From: JBOFSQ01 sp051651625
GTDB taxonomy: Bacteria; Planctomycetota; Planctomycetia; Pirellulales; Thermoguttaceae
NCBI GenBank assembly: GCA_051651625.1
Contig: JBOFSQ010000008.1
Coordinates: forward strand, 1-43,056
Reading direction: 5' to 3'
DNA length: 43,056 nucleotides
In this document: positions 16,022 through 25,095 of the stretch, piece after piece
Position numbering within the stretch: position 1 is the stretch's first letter
Layout of the letters: every line of letters starts with the position of its first letter
Translations under genes and position numbers: made by a program
The notes under the pieces: model-generated
What the model saw: only the letters and a program-made list of their open reading frames with translations
What the model was told of the DNA's origin: nothing
Database searches by the model: none

Positions 16022-17719
16022 CCTATTGCCCCAAGGCCACGGCACAACGTTTGCGCGGACAGCCCATTCTTCCCACGCACTCGCCAATTTTTCGGCGATG
16101 TCGGAATGCGTAGCGGCGAGGTTGTGCATCTCGCTCCGGTCGGCTTCGATGTCGTAGAGTTCCCAGTCGCCACGCGGCCCCTTGGCAACGAGCTTCCATT
16201 TCCCGTCGCGGACAGCGCGGTTCCCTTCGTGTTCCCAAAAGAGCGGCGTCGTTCGCTGGACTTTTTCGCCCGACAGTGCTGCTTTCAGACTCGTTCCTTC
16301 GAGCGGCGTCACCGCAACGCCGCCTCTCTCGGTTGGATATTCTGCTCCGGCCAAGTCGAGACAAGTTGCCATGATGTCAGGGAGTTGACCGTACTCACCA
16401 CAAAATGAGCCTCTCACTTTGGTTGCGGTCAGCGCGGGCGCGTGGACAATGAGCGGCGTTGAGATTCCGCCTTCGTGAACCCAGTGTTTGTATTCGCGGA
16501 ACGGAGTGTTTGAGACGTTTGCCCAGCCGCGTCCGTAGGCGATGAATGTGTCGCGCGGGCCGGGCATGACTTGTTGACCGGAGATGATCGGAAAACCGTC
16601 GCGGGTACGGTTCATCTCTTCGCGGACGTTGACGACGTGCTCCGGCGGATACGGCTCGAAAACTGGTTCTGCGACTCGCTGCGGAAACTCTTTCCGCGAA
16701 CTTCGTCCCGCATTTTCGGCGCACGCACCGTTGTCTTGAAGGTAGAGAATGACAGTGTTTTCGTATTCGCCCGTTTCTTTGAGCGACGCGACGATGCGAC
16801 CGATCCCTTGATCCATGCAGTCGATCATCGCGGCGTAAACCTCCATGCACCGCGATTCCCACGCCTTGTTTTTCACACCGTCCCAGTCGTCAGATTTCGG
16901 TGTGAGTTCCCAGCGTTCATCGAGGAGTCCCATTGTACGCATACGCGCGAATCGTTCGCTGCGAATCGGATCGTATCCGCCATCATATTTGCCGTGATAC
17001 TTTGCGATGTCTGCTTCTTTGGCCTGCATCGGCCAGTGTGCGGCGGTGTAGGCGACGTACATGAAAAACGGTTTTTCTACGCGTTCTTGCTGGTGATCGC
17101 GGATGTACTGGACGGCGTTGTCGCTGATGGCGTCGGTGAAATAGTAGTCGCCGCTGGGTTTGTAATCTGGGTCGGCAAACGGCGAGATCGGCGTTGCGTC
17201 GCGGACGAGTGACGCCGGTTCAAAGTAGTTTGTGGCACCGTCGATGATACCGTAGTAGTGGTCGAATCCGCGCGATGTTGGCCAGTTTTGGCGGTTGTCG
17301 TTTTTTTGGTTTCGCCACGCGACGTGCCACTTCCCGACCGCGTAAGTCGCGTACCCCGATTGCCGCAGCACTTCCGCGATTGTCACCGACGACGGCAGCA
17401 GCGTGCCGTGATAACCGGCGAGATTTTTGTCATCGATCATGTGACCGACACCAGCCTGATGCGGATGCAGACCAGTCAGAAGCGAAGCCCGTGTCGGACA
17501 GCATCTCGCCGTGTTGTAGAACTGCGTAAAACGAACGCCGCCTGCGGCGAGTGCGTCAAGATTCGGCGTTGCAATCTCGCCGCCGTAACAGCCGAGATCG
17601 GAGTAACCCATATCGTCCGACATGATTACGATGATATTCGGTCGCTCTGCGCCGTGGCACAACAGAACGTTCAATGACAGTACGAAAATCGCAACAACTG
17701 TAGTGAGTTTTGTTTTCAT
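16019..17719 (-). CDS. Secreted arylsulfatase A-type sulfatase
   Basis: A 566-residue exported sulfatase. The signal peptide is MKTKLTTVVAIFVLSLNVLL and onward to about 24. The metal-binding start RPNIIVIMSDDMGYSDLGCYGG carries the DD pair (35-36). The formylglycine motif is C73-C-P-T-R77 in NTARCCPTRASLLTG, so Cys73 would be converted to formylglycine. GKWH (AVGKWHVAW) and FSD-type (LYLQDNGACAEN) active-site segments and a C-terminal WELYDIEADRSEMHNLA module are also present. It hydrolyses sulfate esters, but the substrate cannot be told. It is the second gene of a two-gene operon, 33 bases after the other sulfatase. No sulfatase-maturing enzyme is recognisable nearby. Confidence 0.93.
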   Translation of the reverse strand: MKTKLTTVVAIFVLSLNVLLCHGAERPNIIVIMSDDMGYSDLGCYGGEIATPNLDALAAGGVRFTQFYNTARCCPTRASLLTGLHPHQAGVGHMIDDKNLAGYHGTLLPSSVTIAEVLRQSGYATYAVGKWHVAWRNQKNDNRQNWPTSRGFDHYYGIIDGATNYFEPASLVRDATPISPFADPDYKPSGDYYFTDAISDNAVQYIRDHQQERVEKPFFMYVAYTAAHWPMQAKEADIAKYHGKYDGGYDPIRSERFARMRTMGLLDERWELTPKSDDWDGVKNKAWESRCMEVYAAMIDCMDQGIGRIVASLKETGEYENTVILYLQDNGACAENAGRSSRKEFPQRVAEPVFEPYPPEHVVNVREEMNRTRDGFPIISGQQVMPGPRDTFIAYGRGWANVSNTPFREYKHWVHEGGISTPLIVHAPALTATKVRGSFCGEYGQLPDIMATCLDLAGAEYPTERGGVAVTPLEGTSLKAALSGEKVQRTTPLFWEHEGNRAVRDGKWKLVAKGPRGDWELYDIEADRSEMHNLAATHSDIAEKLASAWEEWAVRANVVPWPWGNR

Positions 17720-17752
17720 TGTGGTGTTGACTTTCTGGCAAACGTTTCGCGG

Positions 17753-19303
17753 TCAATTCTGCGGCAATGATCGTGTCGCTTCGAGGAGTTCGGAAAGTTT
17801 CTTGACGACATCTGGATGTTGCTGCGCGACGTTGGTTGTCTCGCCGATGTCTTGACGTAAGTCGTAGAGTTGTGGTTCGGCGGCGTTGCCGGTTTCAATC
17901 GGTTGCTCCGGCCCCATCTTGGGGCCGCTCATGACAGCGGGGCCTTTGCGAGGTTCGATATATTTCCAGTCATCGGAAAGAAATGAAAGTACGCCGCCGA
18001 GCGATTGTTCGATGACGTGTTTGCGTCCTTCGTCTGATTTTCCGATGAGAAGCGGCAACTGGTTTTGACTGTCACTCGCTTCATCGGCTGCGATTTCTTG
18101 CCCCGCTAACGTCGCCAGCGACGCAAGTAAATCGACTTGCGAAAAGAGCGCACCGACTCGTTTTGGCGAAACACCGCGCGGCCAGTTCACGATGAATGGG
18201 ACGCGCGTCCCCGCTTCAAACGCACTGTACTTCGCACCACGAAGCGGACCTGCAGGACGATGGTCGCCGAGGTTTTCGATTGAACCGTCGATGTAACCAT
18301 CATCAACGACCGGCCCATTGTCACTGGAAAAGATGACGAGTGTGTCGTCACGGACACCAGCGTCTTCGAGTGCTTTGAGGATACTTCCAACGGCGTCGTC
18401 GAGTTGCAAAATCACGTCGCCCCGCGCACCGCGTCCGCTCTTTCCGGCAAACCGAGAATGCGGCGAACGCGGAACATGAATATCGTGTGTCGCAAAATAA
18501 ATGAAGAACGGTGTACCGCTGTTGTCTTTGATAAAACGTGTCGCCTTCTCAACAAGGACATCGGAAATATCGGCGTCGTTCCAGAGAGCTGCCCGTCCGC
18601 CAGTCATAAAACCGATGCGACCAATTCCGTTGACAATTGTGTTGTCGTGTCCGTGTGAGGCACGCATCGTCAAGAGTTCGGGATTGGCTTTTCCCGTCGG
18701 CCAGTCTCCGATTTGTTGACGGTAATCGACTTCAATCGGGTCGGCGGGATCGAGTCCGACGACACGTTCGTTCTCGACGTAGACACACGGCACGCGGTCT
18801 ACAGTTGCGGGGATGATGAGGCTGTAATCGAAGCCGAGTTGTCGCGGCCCCGGCGTGATTTCGCCGTTCCAATCAGGGCCTGTATCGCTGGGGCCGAGTC
18901 CGAGGTGCCACTTCCCGATAGCGGCGGTCTTGTACCCCGCTTGCTGAAGAGTACGCGGAAGAGTTGTCTGTTCGGGCGGGATGATCATGCCAGCGTTCCC
19001 CGGTGCAATCCCAGTCCCACGCCGCCGCCACGGATACACTCCCGTCATGAGCGCAAACCGTGATGGTGTACAAGATGCTGAAGTGGCGTGGGCGTTTGTG
19101 AAGACGCGCCCGCCCGCTGCGAGTTTGTCGATGTGGGGCGTCGGGACTCGGCCACCATAACAACTCACATCGCCAAAACCAACGTCGTCGGTGTAAATCA
19201 TGACGATGTTGGGACGAGCCTCAACGGCTGTTGAGTTCGGAACCGCCACGACCGCAACCAACAACAGCAGACCCACACACGAAACAGATTTTGTTTTTCG
19301 CAT
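17753..19303 (-). CDS. Secreted sulfatase, first gene of the sulfatase operon
   Basis: A 516-residue exported sulfatase. The signal peptide is MRKTKSVSCVGLLLLVAVVA and onward to about 28. RPNIVMIYTDDVGFGDVSCYGG gives the metal-binding Asp pair (39-40). C78-T-P-S-R82 in SASCTPSRFALMTG is the canonical formylglycine motif. GKWHLGLG, IYFATHDIHVPRSPH and IFSSDNGPV are further active-site segments. It differs clearly from its neighbour, so the pair is not a recent duplication and probably targets different sulfate positions. The ATG at 19303 is preceded by GGAAAGC. The upstream frame MRCMAGGFGYAE is a translation of palindromic element A and is excluded. Confidence 0.93.
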   Translation of the reverse strand: MRKTKSVSCVGLLLLVAVVAVPNSTAVEARPNIVMIYTDDVGFGDVSCYGGRVPTPHIDKLAAGGRVFTNAHATSASCTPSRFALMTGVYPWRRRGTGIAPGNAGMIIPPEQTTLPRTLQQAGYKTAAIGKWHLGLGPSDTGPDWNGEITPGPRQLGFDYSLIIPATVDRVPCVYVENERVVGLDPADPIEVDYRQQIGDWPTGKANPELLTMRASHGHDNTIVNGIGRIGFMTGGRAALWNDADISDVLVEKATRFIKDNSGTPFFIYFATHDIHVPRSPHSRFAGKSGRGARGDVILQLDDAVGSILKALEDAGVRDDTLVIFSSDNGPVVDDGYIDGSIENLGDHRPAGPLRGAKYSAFEAGTRVPFIVNWPRGVSPKRVGALFSQVDLLASLATLAGQEIAADEASDSQNQLPLLIGKSDEGRKHVIEQSLGGVLSFLSDDWKYIEPRKGPAVMSGPKMGPEQPIETGNAAEPQLYDLRQDIGETTNVAQQHPDVVKKLSELLEATRSLPQN

Positions 19304-19315
19304 AAAACAGCTTTC

Positions 19316-19418
19316 CAGTAGTTCATGTTCGGCGTAGCCGAACCCTCCAGCCATACACCGCACGGTATTTGGAGGGTTCGGCTATGCCGAACCGCCAGTG
19401 CAAGTTTCTAAACGGTTC
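19316..19418 (-). repeat. Palindromic element A, copy 3
   Basis: It has the same architecture as the other copies: inverted (G)TTCGGC-RTA-GCCGAAC units around a variable centre, with the AAGTTTCTAAACGGTTC flank on the right. It lies immediately upstream of the sulfatase operon, in opposite orientation to copy 2. Confidence 0.8.
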
Positions 19419-19465
19419 CATTGTACACCGCATTAACGGTAGTCAAAGGGCACCTCCGTCCCAGC

Positions 19466-19493
19466 TTGACTTTTAGCGGCGTAGCGTGATAAT
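19466..19493 (+). promoter_or_regulatory. Sigma70-type promoter for alaS
   Basis: TTGACT (19466-19471), a 16-base spacer and GATAAT (19488-19493). Transcription would start near 19500, leaving a leader of about 48 bases before the alaS ATG. Confidence 0.5.
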
Positions 19494-19547
19494 GCCGCCC
19501 CGTTGTTTTTGTCACACGCACCGTTCACCTCTACTACAATTCAAACC

Positions 19548-22220
19548 ATGAAAACGAACGAACTCCGCGAAAAATACTTGACGTTTTTTGAGTCGAAAGG
19601 CTGCGTCCGCAGGCCGAGCGACGTACTTGTTCCGCGATGGGACCCGTCGGTGCTGTTCACGCCCGCCGGAATGAACCAGTTCAAAGACCACTTTCTTGGT
19701 CGGTGCAAACTGGATTTCACCCGCGCGACGACGTGTCAAAAGTGTCTGCGAACCGGCGACATCGACAATGTCGGGCGAACGGCGTATCACCACACGTTCT
19801 TTGAAATGCTCGGTAACTTCAGCTTCGGCGACTACTTCAAACGCGAAGCGATTCACTGGGCGTGGGAGTTTCTCACCAGCAAAAAATGGCTCGCACTCGA
19901 CCCCGCGTCGCTATCGGTAACAGTCTACAAAGACGACGACGAAGCCGCGAAAATCTGGCTCGACGAAATCAAAATCGCCGCGTCAAAACTGCGTCGGATG
20001 GAAGAAGACGAAAACTTTTGGCCCGCCTCCGCGCCGTCGCTCGGTCCCGACGGCGTATGCGGTCCGTGCAGCGAAATCTATTATCACTCCGCAGTCGGCG
20101 GTGTAGAAAGTACTGTCGAAATCTGGAACCTCGTCTTCACGCAATTCAATCGTGTCGGCGAACCGCCAAACAACTTGCGCCCGCTCCCCAGCAAAAATAT
20201 CGACACCGGAATGGGACTCGAACGCACCGCCGCAACGCTCCAAGGTGTCACGACAAATTATCACATCGACTCGCTGTTACCAATAGTAATGGCGGCGGCG
20301 GACGTGCTCAAACAAAAGTACAGCATTAATGTTGATCCCAACGACGACACCGGTCGTCGTCTGCGGCGGATTACCGACCACGTTCGCGCGTGTACTTTCG
20401 CTGTTCACGAAAACGTCTACCCCGGCAACAAAGAAGAGAAGTACGTCATTCGCAGACTCTTGCGGCGTGCGGTTCTCGATGGACGGCAACTCGGCGCGAC
20501 CGAACCGTTCTTGCACAAACTTGTCGGCGCAGTTGCAGAAGTCATGAAGCAGCCGTACCCAGAACTCACCACGACAACCGAGCGCGTCGCGCAAGTCATT
20601 CGCGGCGAAGAAGAAAATTTTCTGAATACGATTGATAGCGGACTCGACAAGATTGAACAAGTTTTTGCATCGATGGCGGCGAAGAATAAGCAGCAAGTTT
20701 CTGGCGCGGATGCGTTTGAGATGTACCAGACTTACGGTTTCCCGCCGGAACTTTTCGAGACGCTTGCGGCAGAGCAAAAACTGTCGTTTGACTGGAGCGG
20801 TTTCAAACGCGAAATGGAGCGGCACGGCGAGATTTCCGGCTCCGCAGAGAAGCAGCAACTCTTCAAGTCCGACCCGCTCGCGGACGTGAAAAAGAACAAT
20901 CCGCCGACGCAGTTTATCGGTTACGACCAGTTTGAGACGGCGGCGAAGGTGCTGGCGATTGTTGTTGACGGTGTTTGCGTTGACACGATTGAAGCCAATT
21001 CCGACTCGCCGTGCGACGCGACAATTCTTCTTGACCGCACCGTGTTCTACGGCGAAAAAGGGGGGCAAGTTGGCGACAGCGGTTTCCTGTTCACGCGCGA
21101 ATCGCGCCAGTCGGAAGACTCGGAGGACGGGCTGCCGAAGATGATCTTCGAGGTGAACGCGGCGCAGTGCGATGGCGACTACACCGTTCACTGTGGGACG
21201 CTGCGATTTGGCGAGTTGCGTGTTGGCGACCAAGTCGGCGCGATGATCGATATTCTCACTCGCGTACCGACCGAGCGTGCACACTCCGCGACGCATCTGC
21301 TCCATCACGTTTTGCGAAAGACTCTCGGTGGACACGCCGAGCAGCAGGGTTCAAAGGTTGACAATGACACACTGCGTTTCGACTTCACGCATCATCAAGC
21401 GGTGCCGCGCGAGACGCTGGCTGAAATTGAACGCGAAGTGAACGAACTGATTTTGACGGGCGACGAAATTTCGTGCGATGAGATGTCGCTTGCGGAGGCC
21501 AAAGAAACGGGAGCGATGATGCTCTTCGGCGAGAAGTACCCTGATTCGGTGCGTGTTGTGTCGATGGGTGAGAGCGTTGAACTCTGCGGCGGGACGCATC
21601 TTATAAACACTGCGCAAGTCGGACTTTTCAAGATAATTTCGGAGTCGAGCGTATCGTCGGGGACGCGGCGAATTGAGGCGGTCACTGGTCGCAAAGCGGT
21701 CGAGTGGGCGCAAAACGCGGACGCGGTGTTGTCGCAGTTAACGTCGTCGTTGCGAGTACCGATGGGTGAAGTTTTCGCGCGGGTAACGTCGATGCAGGAG
21801 CAGATCAAGAAGGCGAAGAGTGCGTCGGCGGCGTCTGGAAAGGTTGACAAATCGTGGATCGATTCACTCGTCGCAAATGCCGAAACGATTGGCTGCGTGC
21901 GATTCATGACCGCGACGATTGACGGTGGCAACGTGCAAGAGTTGCGTACCGCGATTGACACGTTGCGGCAACGTGAAAACGACGCGGCGATTTTGCTTGC
22001 GGTGAATCAGGGCGACGACAAGGTGATGCTGCTTGCGGGCGTTTCGCAGTCGCTGGTGAAGAAGTCGTTGTCGGCAGCGGAGCTAGTCAACGCGGCTGCA
22101 ACGATTCTCGGCGGCAAAGGCGGCGGACGCCCCGACTTCGCCCAAGCAGGCGGCAAAAGCGTCGCAAAAATTCCCGCCGCGATTGATTCGGCACGAGAGT
22201 TTTTGAAGCGGTTGGGGTGA
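19548..22220 (+). CDS. alaS: Alanyl-tRNA synthetase
   Basis: An 890-residue class II synthetase that charges tRNA-Ala, near the usual bacterial length. The N-terminal catalytic core is clear: LREKYLTFFESKGC, the LFTPAGMNQFKDHFLG motif, TTCQKCLRTGDIDNVG, HHTFFEMLGNFSFGDYFK and GPCSEIYY. The editing domain has zinc-binding HSATHLLHHVL (~578) and CGGTHLINTAQVG (~680). The C-terminal C-Ala domain ends with GGKGGGRPDFAQAGG (~855-870). I chose the ATG at 19548 because the protein then begins at the conserved KTNELREKYL. There is no evident Shine-Dalgarno. It is monocistronic between repeat-rich gaps. Confidence 0.97.
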   Translation: MKTNELREKYLTFFESKGCVRRPSDVLVPRWDPSVLFTPAGMNQFKDHFLGRCKLDFTRATTCQKCLRTGDIDNVGRTAYHHTFFEMLGNFSFGDYFKREAIHWAWEFLTSKKWLALDPASLSVTVYKDDDEAAKIWLDEIKIAASKLRRMEEDENFWPASAPSLGPDGVCGPCSEIYYHSAVGGVESTVEIWNLVFTQFNRVGEPPNNLRPLPSKNIDTGMGLERTAATLQGVTTNYHIDSLLPIVMAAADVLKQKYSINVDPNDDTGRRLRRITDHVRACTFAVHENVYPGNKEEKYVIRRLLRRAVLDGRQLGATEPFLHKLVGAVAEVMKQPYPELTTTTERVAQVIRGEEENFLNTIDSGLDKIEQVFASMAAKNKQQVSGADAFEMYQTYGFPPELFETLAAEQKLSFDWSGFKREMERHGEISGSAEKQQLFKSDPLADVKKNNPPTQFIGYDQFETAAKVLAIVVDGVCVDTIEANSDSPCDATILLDRTVFYGEKGGQVGDSGFLFTRESRQSEDSEDGLPKMIFEVNAAQCDGDYTVHCGTLRFGELRVGDQVGAMIDILTRVPTERAHSATHLLHHVLRKTLGGHAEQQGSKVDNDTLRFDFTHHQAVPRETLAEIEREVNELILTGDEISCDEMSLAEAKETGAMMLFGEKYPDSVRVVSMGESVELCGGTHLINTAQVGLFKIISESSVSSGTRRIEAVTGRKAVEWAQNADAVLSQLTSSLRVPMGEVFARVTSMQEQIKKAKSASAASGKVDKSWIDSLVANAETIGCVRFMTATIDGGNVQELRTAIDTLRQRENDAAILLAVNQGDDKVMLLAGVSQSLVKKSLSAAELVNAAATILGGKGGGRPDFAQAGGKSVAKIPAAIDSAREFLKRLG

Positions 22221-22618
22221 GTTCGTCATTCCCGCGAAAGCAAGAATCCAGAATCGGAGCGGGAAGCGTAAGCGAGTGAATCAGAACGCGACGCGTAAGC
22301 GAGTGCCCAAATCAGAGCACGAAGCGTAAGCGAGTGACAGAATCGCCATTGGACGTAAATTGCATCATCACGCAAACATTGCGTAGGGAACGGATTTATC
22401 CGTTCCGAATCAAACGCGCCGCACCGAAATAGAAACCGGAACGAAGGCGGCAGTGTTGCTGTGCCGCGAAGCGACGAGCCGCCGTATTGACGGACAGTGA
22501 AAACGTCGCCGCCACGATTGCACACTCCACCTCGTCATTCCCGCGTACTCGGCGGGAATCCAGAAAACACGCGACAAGCAAACGCGATAGCGAAAAAACA
22601 ACCGTGAACGGTTACACA
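22221..22618. other. 398-bp gene-free stretch made of intergenic repeats
   Basis: It begins with a decayed copy of the ATTCCCGC palindrome (22226-22252). Three copies of the AAGCGTAAGCGAGTG repeat follow, then the palindrome GGAACGGATTTATCCGTTCC, then the GTATTGACGGACAG block and a good ATTCCCGC-GCGGGAAT palindrome. From 22314 on it forms the left arm of the inverted repeat described separately. I see no gene or clear promoter. Confidence 0.7.
22314..22592 (+). repeat. Left arm of the inverted composite repeat flanking the defence locus
   Basis: Ordered blocks: GAGCACGAAGCGTAAGCGAG, TAGGGAACGGATTTATCCG, CGTATTGACGGACAG, GAAAACGTCGC, TTGCACACTCC, CGTCATTCCCGCGTACTCGG then CGGGAATC, and CAAGCAAACGC. 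The same blocks occur in the same order, inverted, at 26541-26792. The inner edge is 27 bases before the start of the split helicase gene. Confidence 0.75.
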
Positions 22619-22921
22619 ATGTCCATTGCCGATTCTATCGAAAAACAAATCCAAGACTGGCGGTCGAAGCTACTGGACTTGTCGAAGAGAAATTCCCTGC
22701 TGAATTGTCGGTCAGGGGATCGCGGTGCTGTTGAAGTCAAGCATCCAACCAGCGATGTTTTTTGGAACGACTTGCTCCTCGAAGAAAAAGAACAAACTCT
22801 CGTCTGGCGAAGCGTTCTGCTTGATCCGCCGGACGCCCATACGTCAAAACACCACGCACAATTTTCCAGCGTGTCTCGCTTGCCAAAAACGCGAAAACGG
22901 CTATGCTTTCGCGTCCGTTAG
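22619..22921 (+). pseudogene. N-terminal remnant of a DUF4011-type helicase/nuclease gene
   Basis: ATG at 22619 opens MSIADSIEKQIQDWRSKLLD followed by LSKRNSLLNCR and AVEVKHPTSDVFWNDLLLEE. This pattern (WR..LLDLS.RN.LLN.R) is the start of DUF4011, the N-terminal domain of very large SF1 helicases ending in a Vsr/MTES_1575-like nuclease. Resemblance stops near LLDPPD (about 22835). The rest, SKHHAQFSSVSRLP and onward, is unrelated, and a TAG ends the frame at 22921. The complete protein should be well over 1000 residues, so this is a fragment. The matching C-terminal piece is at 25849-26529 on the same strand. Confidence 0.75.
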
Positions 22922-22960
22922 ATGTGTATTTGGCACCATATTTTAACCGTCGAGATTTCA

Positions 22961-24553
22961 ATGCTTTCAATCGTCATCATTATCATTCTCGTGGCGGTAG
23001 TTATCGGTTGTGTTGGATTTGTGATTTTCAGAAGTGGGCAATTCCACGAAGAAATCCAACGACTCACCGACGAAAACAACCAACTCACGAAACTCAACGA
23101 AGAGTTCCGCAATAAAGGCAGCCAACTTTTCACCGAGAACCAACGGCTCACGAAGCTCAACGACGAATTTCGCACAAAAGGCCAACAGCTTTTCGCCGAG
23201 AACCAGCGGCTCGCAAAATGGAAGTCAATCATTAACGCCGAAGACAAGGCGAATGAAATTTTGGCAGAAGCGATTGGGCAGGCTGGTTCAATACTTTCAA
23301 ACACCAAGCAAGAGGCAGAACTCATCACAAGTAGCGCAAACGATATTTTAACGCGCGCAACCCAGCAGAGTGAATCAATGACCGCAGACGCCAAACAGGA
23401 TGCGGAGCGTTTTACCCGTATCGCCAACGCGATGCGAAACAAGATCGAGGGATACGGCATTGAGTATCTCGTGCCCGGCATTAGCCTGCTAGACGACCTC
23501 GCAGACGACTTCGGTCACGAACAGGCCGGACAAAACTTCAAAGCCGCGCGAGAAAGTACAAAGCAGCTTTTCAAGTCGGGGCTTGCTGGCGAGTGCGATT
23601 ATGTGGAATCGAATCGCCGCCAAACGGCAATCGCATTTGTCGCCGACGCTTTCAACGGAAAAGTTGATGACATTCTTTCGCGCGTACGGCACGACAATTA
23701 TGGAAAGCTCTCGCAAGAAGTCCGCGATTCTGCGATACTGGTTGGTCGCAACGGCGAGGCGTTTCGTAATGCCCGTATCACGCCAGAATATGTTGATTCG
23801 CGGCTGGCAGAGTTAAAGTGGGCAACTGTTTTGCACGAACTGAAATTCAAAGAGCGAGAAGAACAGCGGGCGATTCGTGAACAGATGCGTGAAGAAGAGA
23901 AGGTGCGGAAAGAAATAGAGAAGGCAAAGAAGGACGCCGAAAAGCAAGAGGACATAGCAAGAAAGGCGTATGAGGAAGCTATGGCGAGATTTGAGGCGAT
24001 GTCCGCCGCTGAACGTGCGACTCACGCCAAGGAACTGGAGGAAATGCAAGAACGGCTCCGTCTCGCGGAAGAGAAAAAACGGACAATTTCAATGGCTGAA
24101 CAAACGAGAGTTGGGCACGTCTACGTCATCTCCAACGTAGGATCGTTTGGCGAAGGCGTATACAAGGTCGGCATGACGCGCCGTCTCGAACCTCAAGAGC
24201 GTGTGGACGAATTGGGCGACGCTTCCGTTCCGTTTCCGTTTGATGTTCACGCGATGATCCGCAGCAATAATGCTCCCGAACTTGAGACGAAGCTGCATCA
24301 CGTTTTTCTGCTCAACCAAGTCAACAAGACAAATCCTCGGAAGGAGTTTTTTCGGGCGGACTTGTCGGAAATTCGGGACGCAGTAGAAAAGCTCGGCGGG
24401 CAGACACACTGGACGATGGTCGCCGAGGCGGAGCAGTACCGCGAGACGTTGCGAATGGAAGAACGATTGACAACCGACACTGCCTATCGCCAAGAATGGG
24501 AGTCGCGTCAGTTGCGGTTGGAGCAGCTTGTAACCGCCGACGACGTATCGTAA
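22961..24553 (+). CDS. SNIPE-like membrane anti-phage nuclease (DUF4041 plus GIY-YIG)
   Basis: A 530-residue protein. One N-terminal membrane helix (LSIVIIIILVAVVIGCVGFVIF, 2-23) is followed by a coiled coil (27-90) containing a 21-residue tandem repeat (38-58, 59-79, with a third partial unit). Residues ~155-310 have the look of DUF4041 (GYGIEYLVPGISLLDDLADD, then SRLAELKWATVLHELKFKER). A charged helical linker (~295-380) leads to a T5orf172/Mug113-type GIY-YIG nuclease: GHVYVISN (385-392), YKVGMTRR (401-408), E440 in APELETKLHHVF, and NPRKEFFR. This order is that of SNIPE, an inner-membrane protein reported to cut phage DNA during injection. The gene begins 39 bases after the truncated helicase frame. 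A longer frame from 22922 lacks support; the chosen ATG lets the protein start with the membrane helix. Confidence 0.85.
   Translation: MLSIVIIIILVAVVIGCVGFVIFRSGQFHEEIQRLTDENNQLTKLNEEFRNKGSQLFTENQRLTKLNDEFRTKGQQLFAENQRLAKWKSIINAEDKANEILAEAIGQAGSILSNTKQEAELITSSANDILTRATQQSESMTADAKQDAERFTRIANAMRNKIEGYGIEYLVPGISLLDDLADDFGHEQAGQNFKAARESTKQLFKSGLAGECDYVESNRRQTAIAFVADAFNGKVDDILSRVRHDNYGKLSQEVRDSAILVGRNGEAFRNARITPEYVDSRLAELKWATVLHELKFKEREEQRAIREQMREEEKVRKEIEKAKKDAEKQEDIARKAYEEAMARFEAMSAAERATHAKELEEMQERLRLAEEKKRTISMAEQTRVGHVYVISNVGSFGEGVYKVGMTRRLEPQERVDELGDASVPFPFDVHAMIRSNNAPELETKLHHVFLLNQVNKTNPRKEFFRADLSEIRDAVEKLGGQTHWTMVAEAEQYRETLRMEERLTTDTAYRQEWESRQLRLEQLVTADDVS
23072..23210 (+). repeat. 63-bp tandem repeat inside the SNIPE-like gene
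   Basis: Two full 63-bp units (23072-23134 and 23135-23197) and the start of a third encode ENNQLTKLNEEFRNKGSQLF and its variants. Each unit is 21 residues, exactly three heptads, so copy-number change would keep both frame and coiled-coil register. Confidence 0.8.
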
Positions 24554-24592
24554 GCGTTATAAAGAAGAGTTTTTGAAGACCGATTTTCCGTA

Positions 24593-24621
24593 TTGCCTCG
24601 TGCGAAAATGTTGCCTATAAT
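24593..24621 (+). promoter_or_regulatory. Sigma70-type promoter of the DUF6978-like/DUF1828 pair
   Basis: TTGCCT (24593-24598), a 17-base spacer and a perfect TATAAT (24616-24621). Transcription would start near 24628. The pair therefore has its own promoter, separate from the SNIPE-like gene. Confidence 0.6.
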
Positions 24622-24651
24622 GCGTCCTTGATTTGAAACATGGTGCCACTT

Positions 24652-25095
24652 ATGACGAATATTAATCTTTCACAAGTTGACGCGGATAGATTGCTGGCGA
24701 TGGAAAAGCATTACCTTGAAAAAACGGTTTTTGATTTTCCTGATCGCTATAGCAGAATCCCGTTATTTTCCGAAGACAAGAGCGAAGAGTTTTATTTTGA
24801 CATAAACCGTAGCGGCATTAAAACGACTGAAATCACCTTTAATCACCGCGCTCGTCAAGTTATCGTTTTAACCCGCTTGGACATTGATGGCGCACCGCAT
24901 ACCAATCCCGATGGGGAGCAGTTGAGCGGCAGTCATTTGCATTTGTATCGTGAGGATTATCAAGACAGGTATGCCGTTGAGTTGCCGCCAGAGTTTGTGA
25001 GGCACTCCGGTGACATGTTGAAACTGTTCGGCGAAATGTTGATGTTTTGCAATGTTGTCACCAAGCCGCAAACTCATTTAATGTTATTTGTATGA
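24652..25095 (+). CDS. DUF6978-like protein
   Basis: A 147-residue soluble protein starting MTNINLSQVDADRLLAMEKH. The segment EEFYFDINRSGIKTTEITFNHRAR and the later LTRLDIDG, PHTNPDGEQLSGSHLHLYRE and LFGEMLMFCNVVTKP recall a family I know as DUF6978, assigned from memory. HLHLYRE with the earlier Asp and His residues could be a metal or nuclease site, but this is a guess. An ATG at 24640 would add four residues; neither has a good Shine-Dalgarno. The stop overlaps the next gene by four bases (ATGA), so the two are translationally coupled. Codons and base composition are visibly more AT-rich than in alaS or dxr, pointing to recent acquisition. A toxin-antitoxin or defence accessory role is inferred from context only. 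Confidence 0.65.
   Translation: MTNINLSQVDADRLLAMEKHYLEKTVFDFPDRYSRIPLFSEDKSEEFYFDINRSGIKTTEITFNHRARQVIVLTRLDIDGAPHTNPDGEQLSGSHLHLYREDYQDRYAVELPPEFVRHSGDMLKLFGEMLMFCNVVTKPQTHLMLFV

Noticed and set aside
20277..21335. 352-residue open frame antisense to alaS
   Set aside because: It is a shadow of an essential gene with low-complexity Arg/Val content and no start signals.
22487..22618. Upstream extension of the helicase N-terminal frame
   Set aside because: These residues translate intergenic repeats (SSFPRTRRESR-type sequence) and the family similarity starts at the ATG at 22619.
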